Source: Gerris lacustris
Lineage: Eukaryota; Arthropoda; Insecta; Hemiptera; Gerridae
Reading direction: 5' to 3'
NCBI GenBank assembly: GCA_951217055.1
Contig: OX578278.1
Coordinates: forward strand, 30,145,105 to 30,209,104
DNA length: 64,000 nt
This document shows, piece after piece, positions 22,905 through 33,250 of the stretch (the stretch's first letter is position 1; each line of letters starts with the position of its first letter). Position numbers and translations under genes: made by a program. The notes beneath the pieces were generated by a model. That model saw only the letters and a list, made by a program, of their open reading frames with translations. It had not been told where the DNA came from and made no database searches.

Positions 22905-23045
22905 TATGGGCTTATTCAACTATATAGTGGATGACACTGGGTTAGTTTGCTGGGTTATTGAACCCAGATCTTTGGTCACCCATCCAAAATATCACCAAGC
23001 CCGAGGCTGCTTAACTTTATCGATAGGACAGCTAACTGCTCTCTT
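22905..23045 (-). mobile_element. 5S/tRNA chimeric SINE, copy 2
   Basis: On the minus strand: GCTGTCCTATCGATAAAG, then a 5S-like region (22974-23017) with TTAAGCAGCCTCGGG and TTGGATGGGTGACC, then a B-box-like GGTTCAATAACC (22964-22953) and a body with GTGTCATCCA and AATAAGCCCAT. The layout is the same as copies 1, 3 and 4. The plus-strand open frame 22870-23142 is its antisense. Confidence 0.8.
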
Positions 23046-23207
23046 ACAAGCTACCAAGACCGCCAATGTACTGATCTTCCACTCTAATGCTCTATGGGTA
23101 AGTATACATGAACTGTCTTCTCAATGTAAAATTAGCTTTTGAATAATAATCTCTGCAACAACCTACTAGACTGCTCTTTTGCAATGGGAAACATTAGATA
23201 ATTTTTA

Positions 23208-23238
23208 ATTTCGCTTTAACATGCCGTTAAAGCGAAAT
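23208..23238. repeat. perfect 13-bp hairpin
   Basis: ATTTCGCTTTAAC (23208-23220) and its reverse complement (23226-23238) around ATGCC. Confidence 0.85.
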
Positions 23239-24489
23239 CATGCTACACATCACAAGTACGTCGATTTATAAAACAATAATTAAAATTAGATCTGAATGTG
23301 AATTAAAATGGTGATCAAAGGCCTGTATTTTAACGTATCACCATTGCAGATGCCATTGACATCTGTATTGATTGTGATCCCACCATTTTTATTGTTAGAG
23401 TTTTTTTTCAATGTCACAACTGGTAATGTGGATAAAACGGATTTATTTTACTGAGAAATAAATTGAGAATAAACAAGTGAATAAAACAGGAGATATCAGT
23501 CTGTTGGGACGTATCATATCAATATTGTTGAAGCAGTTTAAATTTGTCACTCGATTTCTTTTTCTTTTTTTTTGGAGAAGATTGTGCGCGGCTAGGTTGT
23601 TAGGAGGTAGTTAGAGACATTCGGTGGGTTTTATCGTCGCGTATGTAAATTTTAAGCGATAAGGGAGGTAGTTAGAACCAACCGGCAATATCGATAAATT
23701 ATTCAGTTTATTTATTGTTGTGATTGTCTGTCTGTATGAGGACGACGTGAGACTAGATAACGGGAGGAGGCCGGTTCGAATACTCGGGCACAGGGAGAGC
23801 ATATAAATGTGACGTCCTTTTTACGACTAAGGGAATATCTGGAGTTGAGCTCGTTTTGTTTAACTACTGGCCTGGAAGAGATGCGAGACTTGGCTCCCAG
23901 ATGTCTTAACATTCACTATCATTTCCCCGCTTTATTTTCTACTCATTCTCTTCTAAAACGGAAATTACATTTAAGTCGACTCTTTCAAACATTCCATTTA
24001 ACTTTTTTTCACATATTTTTAACAAAATTTCCTTTTTTAAAATTAAATGCTTATAGACTTGGTTATTGTAAAAAAAAAGATATATATAATAACTTAAATA
24101 ACAATCTAATCGATTTTTTTTTTTTTAAATTGAACGACACATATAGAAAAGCATCTCACAAAATAGCATTTGGCAATATAGGAACACTTCTTACTCATGG
24201 AAACCTGATTCGAGAAATGGAGAATCAAAATGAACGAAAACAAAAGTGTTGTTGAGACATGGCATTTGTAAACCAGTAACCAAAATCCCATCTCTCACTC
24301 CAGTTCCACCCCTACCTTGGATTACTACTAGATCAGCTTTTGACCTAAGCACATCACACAAAACTTTAATGACAGCAACCGACTCTACAAACTTTTACCC
24401 AGACTCCTACACTATACATCTAAACTCATCACTTATAGCAAATTACTAATTTAAAACCACAATTTCAAGGGTTTAAGGGGCCTCGATAG
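23239..24489. other. gene-free tract
   Basis: An open frame of 148 codons (23809-24255) exists but is rich in Phe/Leu/Lys from AT-rich DNA and has no recognisable domain. Nothing else is supported. Confidence 0.5.
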
Positions 24490-24625
24490 ATGTACAAGGC
24501 TGTCCTATCCTAAAGTTATGCAGCATCGGGCGTGGTCACCATTTTGATGGGTGACCACACATGCGGGTTCAATTCCCGGACTGCGGGCCACCTCGCTGGT
24601 ATTCACCCAGCATCTGCATATATTT
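24490..24625 (+). mobile_element. 5S/tRNA chimeric SINE, copy 3
   Basis: GGCTGTCCTATC leads into a 5S-like segment (24511-24556) with GCAGCATCGGGCGTGGTCA and GATGGGTGACC, then GGTTCAATTCCC (24566-24577), CGGACTGCGGGCC and TTCACCCAGCATCTG. It ends in an A-rich stretch (TTTTAAAATAAAAAAG). It is the best-preserved 5S portion of the four copies, although box C has CCATTTTGATGGG for CAGTACTTGGATGGG. Confidence 0.82.
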
Positions 24626-25289
24626 TAAAATAAAAAAGAAATAAATAAGTAAATTATAAAATATTTTAATTATACTGATTCACCTGTGGCCCCCTCGTAT
24701 ACTAATCTATATTTATACCATTATAAATTATCTAGGAATCTTGAATAAACACCAATGCAGTTCTGTTCTTGAATAAAATAAGGCTAAACATTACGTGTTG
24801 AAGGAAATATTGATTCTAAGCATTACTAGCTCTCCTAATTTAAACATAAATAAAATAATACTGACTGTAATTTGAATATTGTTTGTAATTTTAAACACAA
24901 CCCGAACTATTTATTACTAAACAATCCACCTACTATAAGTAACCAATCCATCCCACTGTACCTATACCTTCGTTCCTATAAATAGTTACCTAGGGCTTAG
25001 TTTGGATTAGCCCCTAACTATAGTTAAGAAATTATTAGAAAAACCAAAATTAACAAATTAGGAAAAGACCAACATAATTTAAAAACGGTTCAGAAAAAGT
25101 CAGTTGAGCTCGAGGAGTGAGTAATATTGATTAACTTTAATGTCGGTAGTGTTTATAAAAAATAGTCTGCCAATTAGCGTCTCACATAGCTTCATCGCTT
25201 CCTATTTTTTATACATTAATGATTTTATGATTGTACTGTGCAACCTATTATTGTCTAGTGTATTTATTTCCCCCCTTTATTAAATCTTT

Positions 25290-25740
25290 CAATATTGTTT
25301 TGATTTTTACATGAAGTAAAGTATCAATTTAGCAAAATTTAAAGAGTGCAGACGGATTATGAATTAATCTAGGGATATCTGCGGGCTTCTTTCGATAAAC
25401 CATCCAAATTTCATAAAAACAGATGAGTATTTTTGAAGATATAGGTGTAAATAAAAGTATGTTTGTGTGTATTGTGAAAGAGAAAGGAATGGGCGCGGAA
25501 GGTTAAAATCTATATCGGACCAACAATGGGCTAATGATGATGCACCATCTAAATTTCATTAAAATCGAACGTGCAGTTTTTAAGATATTTTGGTTTGTAA
25601 AAATTGAGCGGCTGACAGACACGGATCCAAAAATGTTCCATAATGTCTGAAACGGATTTCTGTTTTGTATTTTTTTTTAATTTTAGACATATAAAATGTT
25701 GGTTCTTCAGAACGATCACATAGCTTCTGTTACCTTTGGT
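25290..25740 (-). repeat. dispersed repeat family D, copy B (inverted)
   Basis: Parallels copy A phrase by phrase: TTTTTACATGAAGTAAAGTA, TTTAGCAAAATTTAA, ACAGATGAGT, ATTTCATTAAAATCGAACGT and a final CTTCTGTTACCTTTGG. Confidence 0.7.
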
Positions 25741-26464
25741 AAGCTCGGAAGCAAATAATTGTTCATATAAACCTTACTATAACGATCATAGTGATATCAG
25801 TACATGGTAAATATTTAATTTATTTTTTGGTTTTAGCTTAATTCACTTAGTATTCTGGTTTGCTAGTGCTACTAGACTTATGCCAAGAATGCCAAATATA
25901 AAATGCCTACTTCCTTACCTCTGCTCATTTCAGCTTTTCTATAATTATTTTTTTAAAAGCTATGGCAAAAATATATCACATAGAGCTTGTTAGTCCACGA
26001 CTAAGCTACTTTTGTTGGGTCCGTAAGTAAAAACGAGGACCTAAATACTTCTCTGCGCTTATCTGTCTGTCTATATAACGCACCGGTTCTTCGAAAGTAC
26101 ACAAAACCAAAATTTGAAACTTGGCAGTAACTCAAACACAGGGAAATTGTAAGGACGCCACAAAAACCATTCTTCAAAAACCACGGATTGAATATTTGTT
26201 TAAAAGTATATATTTGTTTTTGAAATTCATCTTTGCGCCGTGTATCATTCCGTGTGCGTTTTCGAGCCCCACTCAATTTTTTAACGAATATTTATAAAAT
26301 AATTGTTTTTTCTTTGTTAAAAACTGTTTTTAACGATTTTTTCATAGGTCACATATTTTGTAAGAAAAACATGTTTCCCCCAAAATCTCAAAATTATAAA
26401 TTGGGAACGGTTTGAGCTAGAGACTTAAGAGTAAATTTATTGCTTTTAGTCAGTATAATTGAAT

Positions 26465-26510
26465 GTCATGTGCAATTTACGCGTCATGTGCAATTATGTC
26501 ATGTGCAATT
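26465..26510 (+). repeat. three near-tandem GTCATGTGCAATT
   Basis: Exact 13-mers at 26465-26477, 26483-26495 and 26498-26510 with spacers of 5 and 2 bases. Confidence 0.9.
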
Positions 26511-26660
26511 ATAATTTTATGTCATTATGATTAATAGCTTAAAAGTTATTGCGGAAAAAAACTATTAAATGGCCGCCAGCTAGAAACAGCTGGATCGAGC
26601 TAGTTGACCAACTCGTCCGAAATATTCGGGTTTAAAAGATCTGAGCCAAATTTGTTCAAA

Positions 26661-26897
26661 ATCAGTCTTTATAATATAGACTCAAATACCTTTAATAAAT
26701 TGCCTATTTCAGTAATGTTTTGTGTGTGTTTGTTTTAAGTTATAAAATATAATGAGATAGTAATAAACCAAAGTATAAATATAATGAGATAATAATATCT
26801 TATGATATTTTATTACTGAAAACAGGCAATGATATAACATTACTGAGATAGGCAATTTATTATAGGTATTTGAGTCTATATTATAATGACAGATTTT
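26661..26897. mobile_element. MITE with arms of about 58 bp
   Basis: The left arm 26661-26717 (ATATAGACTCAAATACC, AATAAATTGCCTATTTCAGT) is mirrored at 26838-26897 with few mismatches. The core contains partial repeats of the arm ends (TATTACTGAAAACAGGCAAT). It is 237 bp and non-coding. Confidence 0.8.
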
Positions 26898-28726
26898 ATA
26901 ATAATTAACTTAACTGATAAGTATAAACTTTATATTAGTTTTATAAATACGCAATCTATTTTTGCATAATCACTAACTTATGAACTCAATATTCTAAAGA
27001 CCAAAAGCACATCTTGGTATATTTATTATTGAGTTGAGTCACCAACTTTCCAGGTCTTGTGAAACATAGAAAAAGAAGTAAAAATACGAATGAATTAAAA
27101 ATGAAAGAAATGCTGTTGTAATGGAATCGCATTGTCTGCGGGTGTACAGGAAAAGGGTAAATATAAATGAAATAAAATTGGGGGTGTCTAGTAGCGTGGA
27201 ATTACCAACATGTTCAGCCAAACAAGTCAGCCGTACTAAATCAGTCTATCTTTTGTAAAAAAAAAAAAAACAGCCAGTTAAGCGTAAATAATTCAATACA
27301 AACATTATCCGTGAATAATTTAATTTAAACATTACGTCCCCCCCCCCTCCAACACCCTGACATATACGCTGTGTTCCTCGAGGCTGATTAATCTTAAGGG
27401 GTGAATATTTTTACGTAAGACATTTTCTGAGTCAGGAAGTAATATAAAAAAATCAGTAGTGCTTTAAAATTAATGGTTTTCTAGCATGATTGGAAATGCT
27501 TTGATTAAACGTAAACAATTCTAACAGAGTGAATAAAATTTTGCTTCCGAAAGCATTGTGATCGTTGTGAAAAAATAAACATTTTTTATGCCTATTCAGA
27601 AATTTGTTTCAGACATTTTCTCCGTTCAGAACATTTTTGTTCAACATTGTTGCGGAACCACTATGTCTTAAAATCTACTTCTAATTTTAATGATTTTATT
27701 TTAATCTCAACTTATTTCCTAGAGTTTCAGTTGTAAGCAAAATGATAGCACTTTTATTTGTCCTAATATAACTTGTATAAGGATCTTGGCAACACTACAA
27801 ACAAGTGCTTGTCGTCTTGCTAATGGTTTAATTTTATTGTTGTAGTTGAGAGTGAGGATGAATGCAAACAAGTCGGTAGTTTTAATGAGTTGTTTGGTCT
27901 TAGAACAAGGAGCTTGGCTGCGACCCTTGTTTTCGTTTCATTTTCGCTCCAGTTAAGTAGAAGGAGGCGGAAACAGTGTTTGTTTTGCTGCAATCCTCCC
28001 TTCTTTGCTTATTCTCGGCTGTCGGTTATACAAGTACGATGTCGGTGAGAATTTCTCCATCCAGAATTCATTCGAGGAAGTAAGAAATTGTAAGGGTAGT
28101 TTTCTAGGTTAGTGTGGCGCGAGCCCAGTGCCCTAAACCCGCCTGACGGTGCTAAGGCCCCTCCCTCGTGTGTCGGACCTTATTTATTTAACCCGGTTGT
28201 GTCGGGGTGAAAATGTTGTGCCCGAATCCCCTGCACTATCTACTCACGTCTCGGCAACTCTATAACCAATAAAGCTACTACACTGCCCTTCTTTTTTCTT
28301 GTCCCCTCTATAAACATTTTGCTATTTTCATTATCGCTTTGAAAAAGGCCGATTTTTTTCCTCTTTTTATCCGTTGGAATAACTTGTGACTATCTCGTTC
28401 CTGAAAAACTTTTCATGCTCGGAATATTTTAGCGAGTATAAAAAAATAAAATAGTAGTTTAAAAAACATGGTTGTTCCTGTTCTGTCTCTAGCATTAATA
28501 AATATACAGGCACGTGGTTTTTTGTTTTGTTTTTTAGTTTCTTCCTACTTCTACTTCCTTCTTTTACTTCTTAATATTGCTAAATTTGTTTTTATTGACA
28601 ACCTAATATATTAATAATTTATGATAAAACCCGGATAATTTGTTTTCTGTTTTTCTTTACAAATTGATCCTCTACATCGAAAGGTAGAAGAGGAACGGAA
28701 TAAAGCTCTTCGAAAGCTTTATTTTT
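26898..28726. other. gene-free tract, partly CpG-rich
   Basis: No gene. The part at about 27780-28270 is more GC- and CpG-rich than its surroundings, possibly regulatory or a non-coding exon, but no signal is decisive. An A run lies near 27258 and a C run near 27341. Confidence 0.45.
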
Positions 28727-28888
28727 AAGCCGTGTCCAGACTGCCGAACCGAATAGAGGAAACGAGACGAGCATTGGTCTCTGCGCATGCCCAGTCTGAG
28801 ATGCGCAGGCGCACTTTATACTGAGCATGCGCAGAGACCAATGCTTGGCTCGAATGCTCTGTTCAGTTAGGCAGTCTGGACATGGCTT
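28727..28888. mobile_element. 162-bp MITE carrying GCATGCGC motifs
   Basis: AAGCCGTGTCCAGACTGCC at 28727 is mirrored by GGCAGTCTGGACATGGCTT at 28870-28888. The inner arms pair AGCATTGGTCTCTGCGCATG with its reverse complement. The inner ends resemble NRF-1-type palindromes. The 90-codon minus-strand open frame here simply spans the MITE. Confidence 0.85.
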
Positions 28889-28990
28889 CAACGATAATAT
28901 ATGAACCGTGGCTTTCTACAAGGTTTTACACGAGTAACGTAAAATGTAACAGTGTTATATACTGAATTTAATTAATTAAGGATTTCATAT

Positions 28991-29165
28991 TGGTAGTATT
29001 CATACTACGGAAAGATTAAATTTTAATTTAAATCGAATTATAATTATTATTAACTATATAGAGGCCCGTGGTTCAAATCCCGGCGCTGGAGTGTATTTTT
29101 GTCGGTCTGTTTCCCTTAGTTAATAATAATTATAATTTGATTTAATTAAGGATCTGTAGTATAGT
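28991..29165 (+). mobile_element. foldback element with internal B box (family C), copy 1
   Basis: Starts TGGTAGTATTCATACTACGG. A 29-bp arm (29028-29056) faces its reverse complement (29117-29145) with one mismatch. Between them lie a B-box-like GGTTCAAATCC (29070-29080), CGGCGCTGGAGTGTATTTTT and GTCTGTTTCCCTTAGT. The copy at 42.3 kb shares the interior and the opposite outer end. Confidence 0.8.
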
Positions 29166-30759
29166 GCCCATCGTCCGAACTTCAATCGAACAATAGACCC
29201 TTGGTGAGGAATATATATTTTAAGATTTAAATAGTTAGACGGGGTTATCAAGTCACAGAAATTATAGCATAAGGTTTATTTGCCACCTCAAGTTACTGTT
29301 ATTGGCGTTTTAAATGAAAAGTTGTTAGATTTAGAATGAAAACTCCAAATTTAATTTCAATTAAAGATAAAAGATACTCTTGTTTCCATCTTTATGTCCG
29401 AAGTTCCCCAATGACGATGGTATTACATTCTGTTGCCGCCACTCGAGCAATATTGTTTAGTAAGTAAGTTATATTTTTGAGCGAGGGTTGTAGTTCAAGG
29501 TGGTAAACCCGGTACGTCATCCCGTGCTTCACTCGCTCCGTTGCTCCGCTTTACCTCTTACTCGCTTTCAGCTCTAATGCGTTTAGGATTGATTGTGTGA
29601 GGTAGGTCACGAGGTTTTTGAAAGCGGAAACCCTTTAGCCCCCCCCGGAATATAAATCTTTCCACTTGTGCTTGGAGCTTTTTTCAGGCATGAGTGGTCG
29701 ATTTCTGTAAGAACATCAGTCGGTCGTTGTAAAATTAAACTCTTTCTACTGCAAATTTATTAAATTGGTATTTATTTATAGACCACGTATCACATATTTA
29801 TTTTTAAGAAACAAGAAATGAATGTATCTACCGAGAAGAAATATAATAATAAATGTAGTGCAAAGTGATGTCGACAGTGAAAGTATAATTCATGCAATAA
29901 GATGTGTGTGTAAGAAATATTAATGATTATGAACGTAAATTGCACAATATCCATTTGCGAATGAAAAAAAAAAATAATAAAGAAAATACTCATTTTCTCT
30001 AAATCATGAATATATTTTTGGGCATTGAATCCAAATATTAACATTTTAAGACTTTTTTATTAAGTTGAGAAAACCAGTATACATTTGTCTACATCTATCT
30101 TCCTGACACGATATTTTTAAGAGCGTCACATTTCGCCTGCCGTTTATTAAAGCTTCAGCCCGCCTATCGTCACAATATTGTACTAAAAATTACTAATTGT
30201 ACTACCTAATGACCTCCTGTAACATCCTAACTTCCTGGCACGATATTTATGTAAAGAGTAACATTTTTTATGACGTTTTTGCGGTTTTTTGACGGTAATT
30301 TCGTCTGTACCCTAGAGCTAAAACACATTTTTCAATAAATAAATATTATGTATTGAAGTATTAATAAAGTACTTATCTATTATAGAAGTGAGACCTGATG
30401 GAGATACACACCCCTCAGTTGGCTCAGGAGATACACACACAGACCGAGGCGCTCTATGAACAGCCCTCTTAATAGTAAAAACAAACTAATTACAAATAGT
30501 TAAATGAGTTATCATGCTTTAACATGGATGTATTTTAGCTCTGGGGACCACACGAAAATTCCGACTATTTATGCAGCACGAGGATGCAAAGTTGTATACA
30601 AAAATGATTAACAATTTATTAAAATAAAAAAACCAAAAAAAATCTTATAAACCATAATGAAAATATAAATTAAATAACAAAAAGCTGTTTAACCTATTTG
30701 TGCTGTGTGATTGTCAAGTCGAAAACGAAAGCTGATTGTTCCCTAAGAACAAAATTTGT
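29166..30759. other. gene-free tract
   Basis: No gene. Contains a direct repeat of CTTCCTG(A/G)CACGATATTT near 30101 and 30231 and a modest GC-rich patch at 29470-29650. Confidence 0.5.
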
Positions 30760-31215
30760 TTACGTCTCCGAATTCAAATAAAAAAAAATCCGTTTGATAC
30801 TTCAGGAACCATTTTTGGTCCCGTGTCTGTCCACAATTGTTGGGAACCAACATTGTACATAATGTTCTCATCAAACAACTCGTATGATTTTAATGTAGGT
30901 CATAATTAGTCTATTGTCTAATAAGTTTCTACCTTATGCACCCATTGGTTTCTGTGTCATGTGCGCAATGGTAAAGTACTTATCTGACTTTTAAGAATTT
31001 TAGATAGGTTGTCGAATGTTGCCTTCAGACATAATCAATTGTCTGCGCACGTTCAATTTTGCTAAATTGATCACAAATTTGGCAGATCAAAATCAAGGGG
31101 GGGAGGGGGGGAATTCTATAATTTAGACAATAATGGGGACAATAATTGCATAATTAAGATATACGCGACAGTACGCCTGGAAGCTACGTGCCACACTAAT
31201 TCGCAGACGACTTAA
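30760..31215 (+). repeat. dispersed repeat family D, copy C
   Basis: TCCGTTTGATACTTCAGGAA, CATTTTTGGTCCCGTGTCTG, CCCATTGGTTTCTGTG, TCAATTTTGCTAAATT, and the family end GGAAGCTACGTGCCACAC (about 31179) all recur in other copies. A GA/G-rich run (31096-31110) lies inside. Confidence 0.75.
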
Positions 31216-32114
31216 TTTTGTAAGTAGGTTGTTGGAATTGTTGACCAGCGGCGTGGCGTAACTGCGAGAAGACTAACTAAGGCCTGTATGCTGTCTGCAC
31301 TTATCCACGGAATTCAGTCTCCCAGATTACCTCAGATTAATGTGTTGTAGCAGCCAGGTATTACCGGCCTGAGTTCATCCTCGCCCCGTCTGACATCTCC
31401 CTTTTCTTTCACCTGCTAATTAGCACTCCTTGCTATACTTTAGATGCACCTCAAACGCACATCATTGAAGAAGAAAAACGTTTATTCAATGAGATAATAC
31501 AATAATAACAACATGCATTATAAACGTACATACCCTTGGCCAAACGACCGTCAGGGAGAGTTCCGACTTTGACTTTTTTACAGATATCTATTATAAGAGT
31601 ATAAAAGTAAATAAATATTAATGGTAAATTAATCAAATGTTTAACAAAACAATAACAATAATTAAAGCAGACACATCATTGAGATTCCCGGTGGGCTGTA
31701 TGTACTTTTGTTTTCATTTTTCTTCCCTCTTAACTTTTATTATAATAAAAAAGATACTATTTCACGTATTAATGAAATTTGTCTCTTTTGTACCCTGTAT
31801 TATAATATGAATGACAAATAATAATTAATATTTGGTCTTTGTTATTATCTATTTTGTATTTTTTTCTGTTTCAGGTAAGGATTTTGAATCTAACCTACTG
31901 AAGAGAATATCTTATCGACCTTAAGGTACACAGTTACTTGTTAGTTGTATAGTATGTGAACGAATATGAAAAAGGAATATAAGTATAATATCCATATGTA
32001 TTTATGAATGTAAGTTATATGAGAACCGGTTTTATTGGCATTGTGTCAACTCTATTAATAATATGTGACAATTTCAAAAAAGAAAACTTTATTCATCGGA
32101 TAATCCAAAGAAAA
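31216..32114. other. gene-free tract with splice-like signal
   Basis: No gene. A composite acceptor-donor lies at 31861-31880 and is listed separately. Confidence 0.5.
31861..31880 (+). promoter_or_regulatory. candidate recursive splice site (ratchet point)
   Basis: A pyrimidine tract ending TTTTTCTGTTTCAG is followed immediately by GTAAGG, giving a zero-length exon (junction 31874/31875). This is the form of recursive splice sites in long insect introns. No flanking exons are visible in the window, so the call is an inference from one motif. Confidence 0.35.
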
Positions 32115-32302
32115 TAAATAGTCCCCGCAGGGTGTAACTTCCCTCTTGTAGTGGGGGAGAACCTCTCGTTACAGTTTAGAATCTAGAAAATAGCGGCCCC
32201 CGTAGAACCAGGGAAAATAGAAACTAATTACCGTGTACCGATCTAGACGGTTTCCTAATTTGCTACCTTCATATCATTGGTCCACGCGGCTATCAGACTA
32301 CT
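32115..32302 (-). mobile_element. tRNA-derived SINE (family B), copy 2
   Basis: Shares ACTTCCCTCTTGTAG, AACTAATTACCGTGTAC and CGATCTAGACGG with the copy at 19.9-20.1 kb or 47.1 kb. On the minus strand an A-box-like GATAGCCGCGTGG (32294-32282) remains; the B box is decayed. Confidence 0.55.
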
Positions 32303-32670
32303 ACAATTCGGATAGGTAGATTTGGTGACGTCAGTAAAATAGTGAAACTTATTCCACTTTTTGATGTGTAAGAAATGGAGCAGCTCCATAAGTGCAACGG
32401 CAGTACACCCCCACTTTACTAGTTGGACAGGGGCTGGGATAAAATAATAAAGTAGGATATTTTCAGTAGATTTAGCAAATCAGACTTTTTAAAGGTTGGA
32501 CAACCCGTTCCTAAACAGCTGGAATGTAACAGCAGCACTGTCATCTCTCATTATCCATTGAGTAACGCAGAAGCAGCTGTCAAAGCAGTGAAAACCCTTA
32601 TAGTGAAATGTGTGGTAAATTGAGTGGTAGATGAAACACGACTTGGGTTATCACTATTGCTTCCGAGCTT

Positions 32671-33250
32671 ACCAAAGATAACGGAAGCATTGTGTTCACT
32701 TTTGAGAACGAAAAAATATTATGACTCCGATTTTAAAAATTCCAAGACAGAAATCCGTTTCAGACGTCAGGGATCATTTTTGGTCTTGTGTCTGTGTGTC
32801 CGCGAATCCTTGAAACGTGTGACGATAACTTGAGTAAATGTCAACCGATTTTGATGAAATTTGGTAGACATGTCTATTTTACCAATGCCCAGGACGAGTT
32901 CGTTGGACAACGTTATCCGTTTAAGCGTTCACGCGCAACGCTCGCGTAAACGTGAACTTAAAATTTAAAATTGGAATTTTAGGTCGGGGGGAAAAGAAAC
33001 TTCATCTATTAATGAGGCAAAAAATTGTTTCCAAATACAATTTTTTAGTAAAACAAACTGCGACACCGCTATGAAGTGTAAAAGATCGCTAAAAACTATT
33101 AATAGTTTTTACACAATAAATAATATAACAATAAAGTAATATAACAGTAATGTTAATGATTAATGATAATATCACAATATGACAATATAAAGTACATGAT
33201 GGGATGCGAGGAAGCTATGTGCCACACTAATAGGCAGTCTATTTTTTATG
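32671..33250 (+). repeat. dispersed repeat family D, copy D
   Basis: GATAACGGAAGCATTGTG at the start, CCGTTTCAGACGTCAGGGA, TTTTTGGTCTTGTGTCTG, CCGATTTTGATGAAATTTGG, and the end GAGGAAGCTATGTGCCACAC (about 33208). Confidence 0.8.

Larger units (their letters stand above)
24626..26660. other. gene-free AT-rich tract
   Basis: Holds only family D copy B and the triple GTCATGTGCAATT. No gene is supported; short open frames near 26001-26415 have no recognisable product. Confidence 0.5.

Noticed and set aside
22870..23142. 90-codon plus-strand open frame with a reasonable start
   Set aside because: It is the antisense of the 5S/tRNA SINE copy 2; its sequence is explained by the SINE.
23809..24255. 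148-codon open frame
   Set aside because: Composition is that of AT-rich non-coding DNA (Phe, Leu, Lys, Asn runs) and no domain or splice context is recognisable.
28619..28891. 90-codon minus-strand frame
   Set aside because: Spans the 162-bp MITE; no protein family features.
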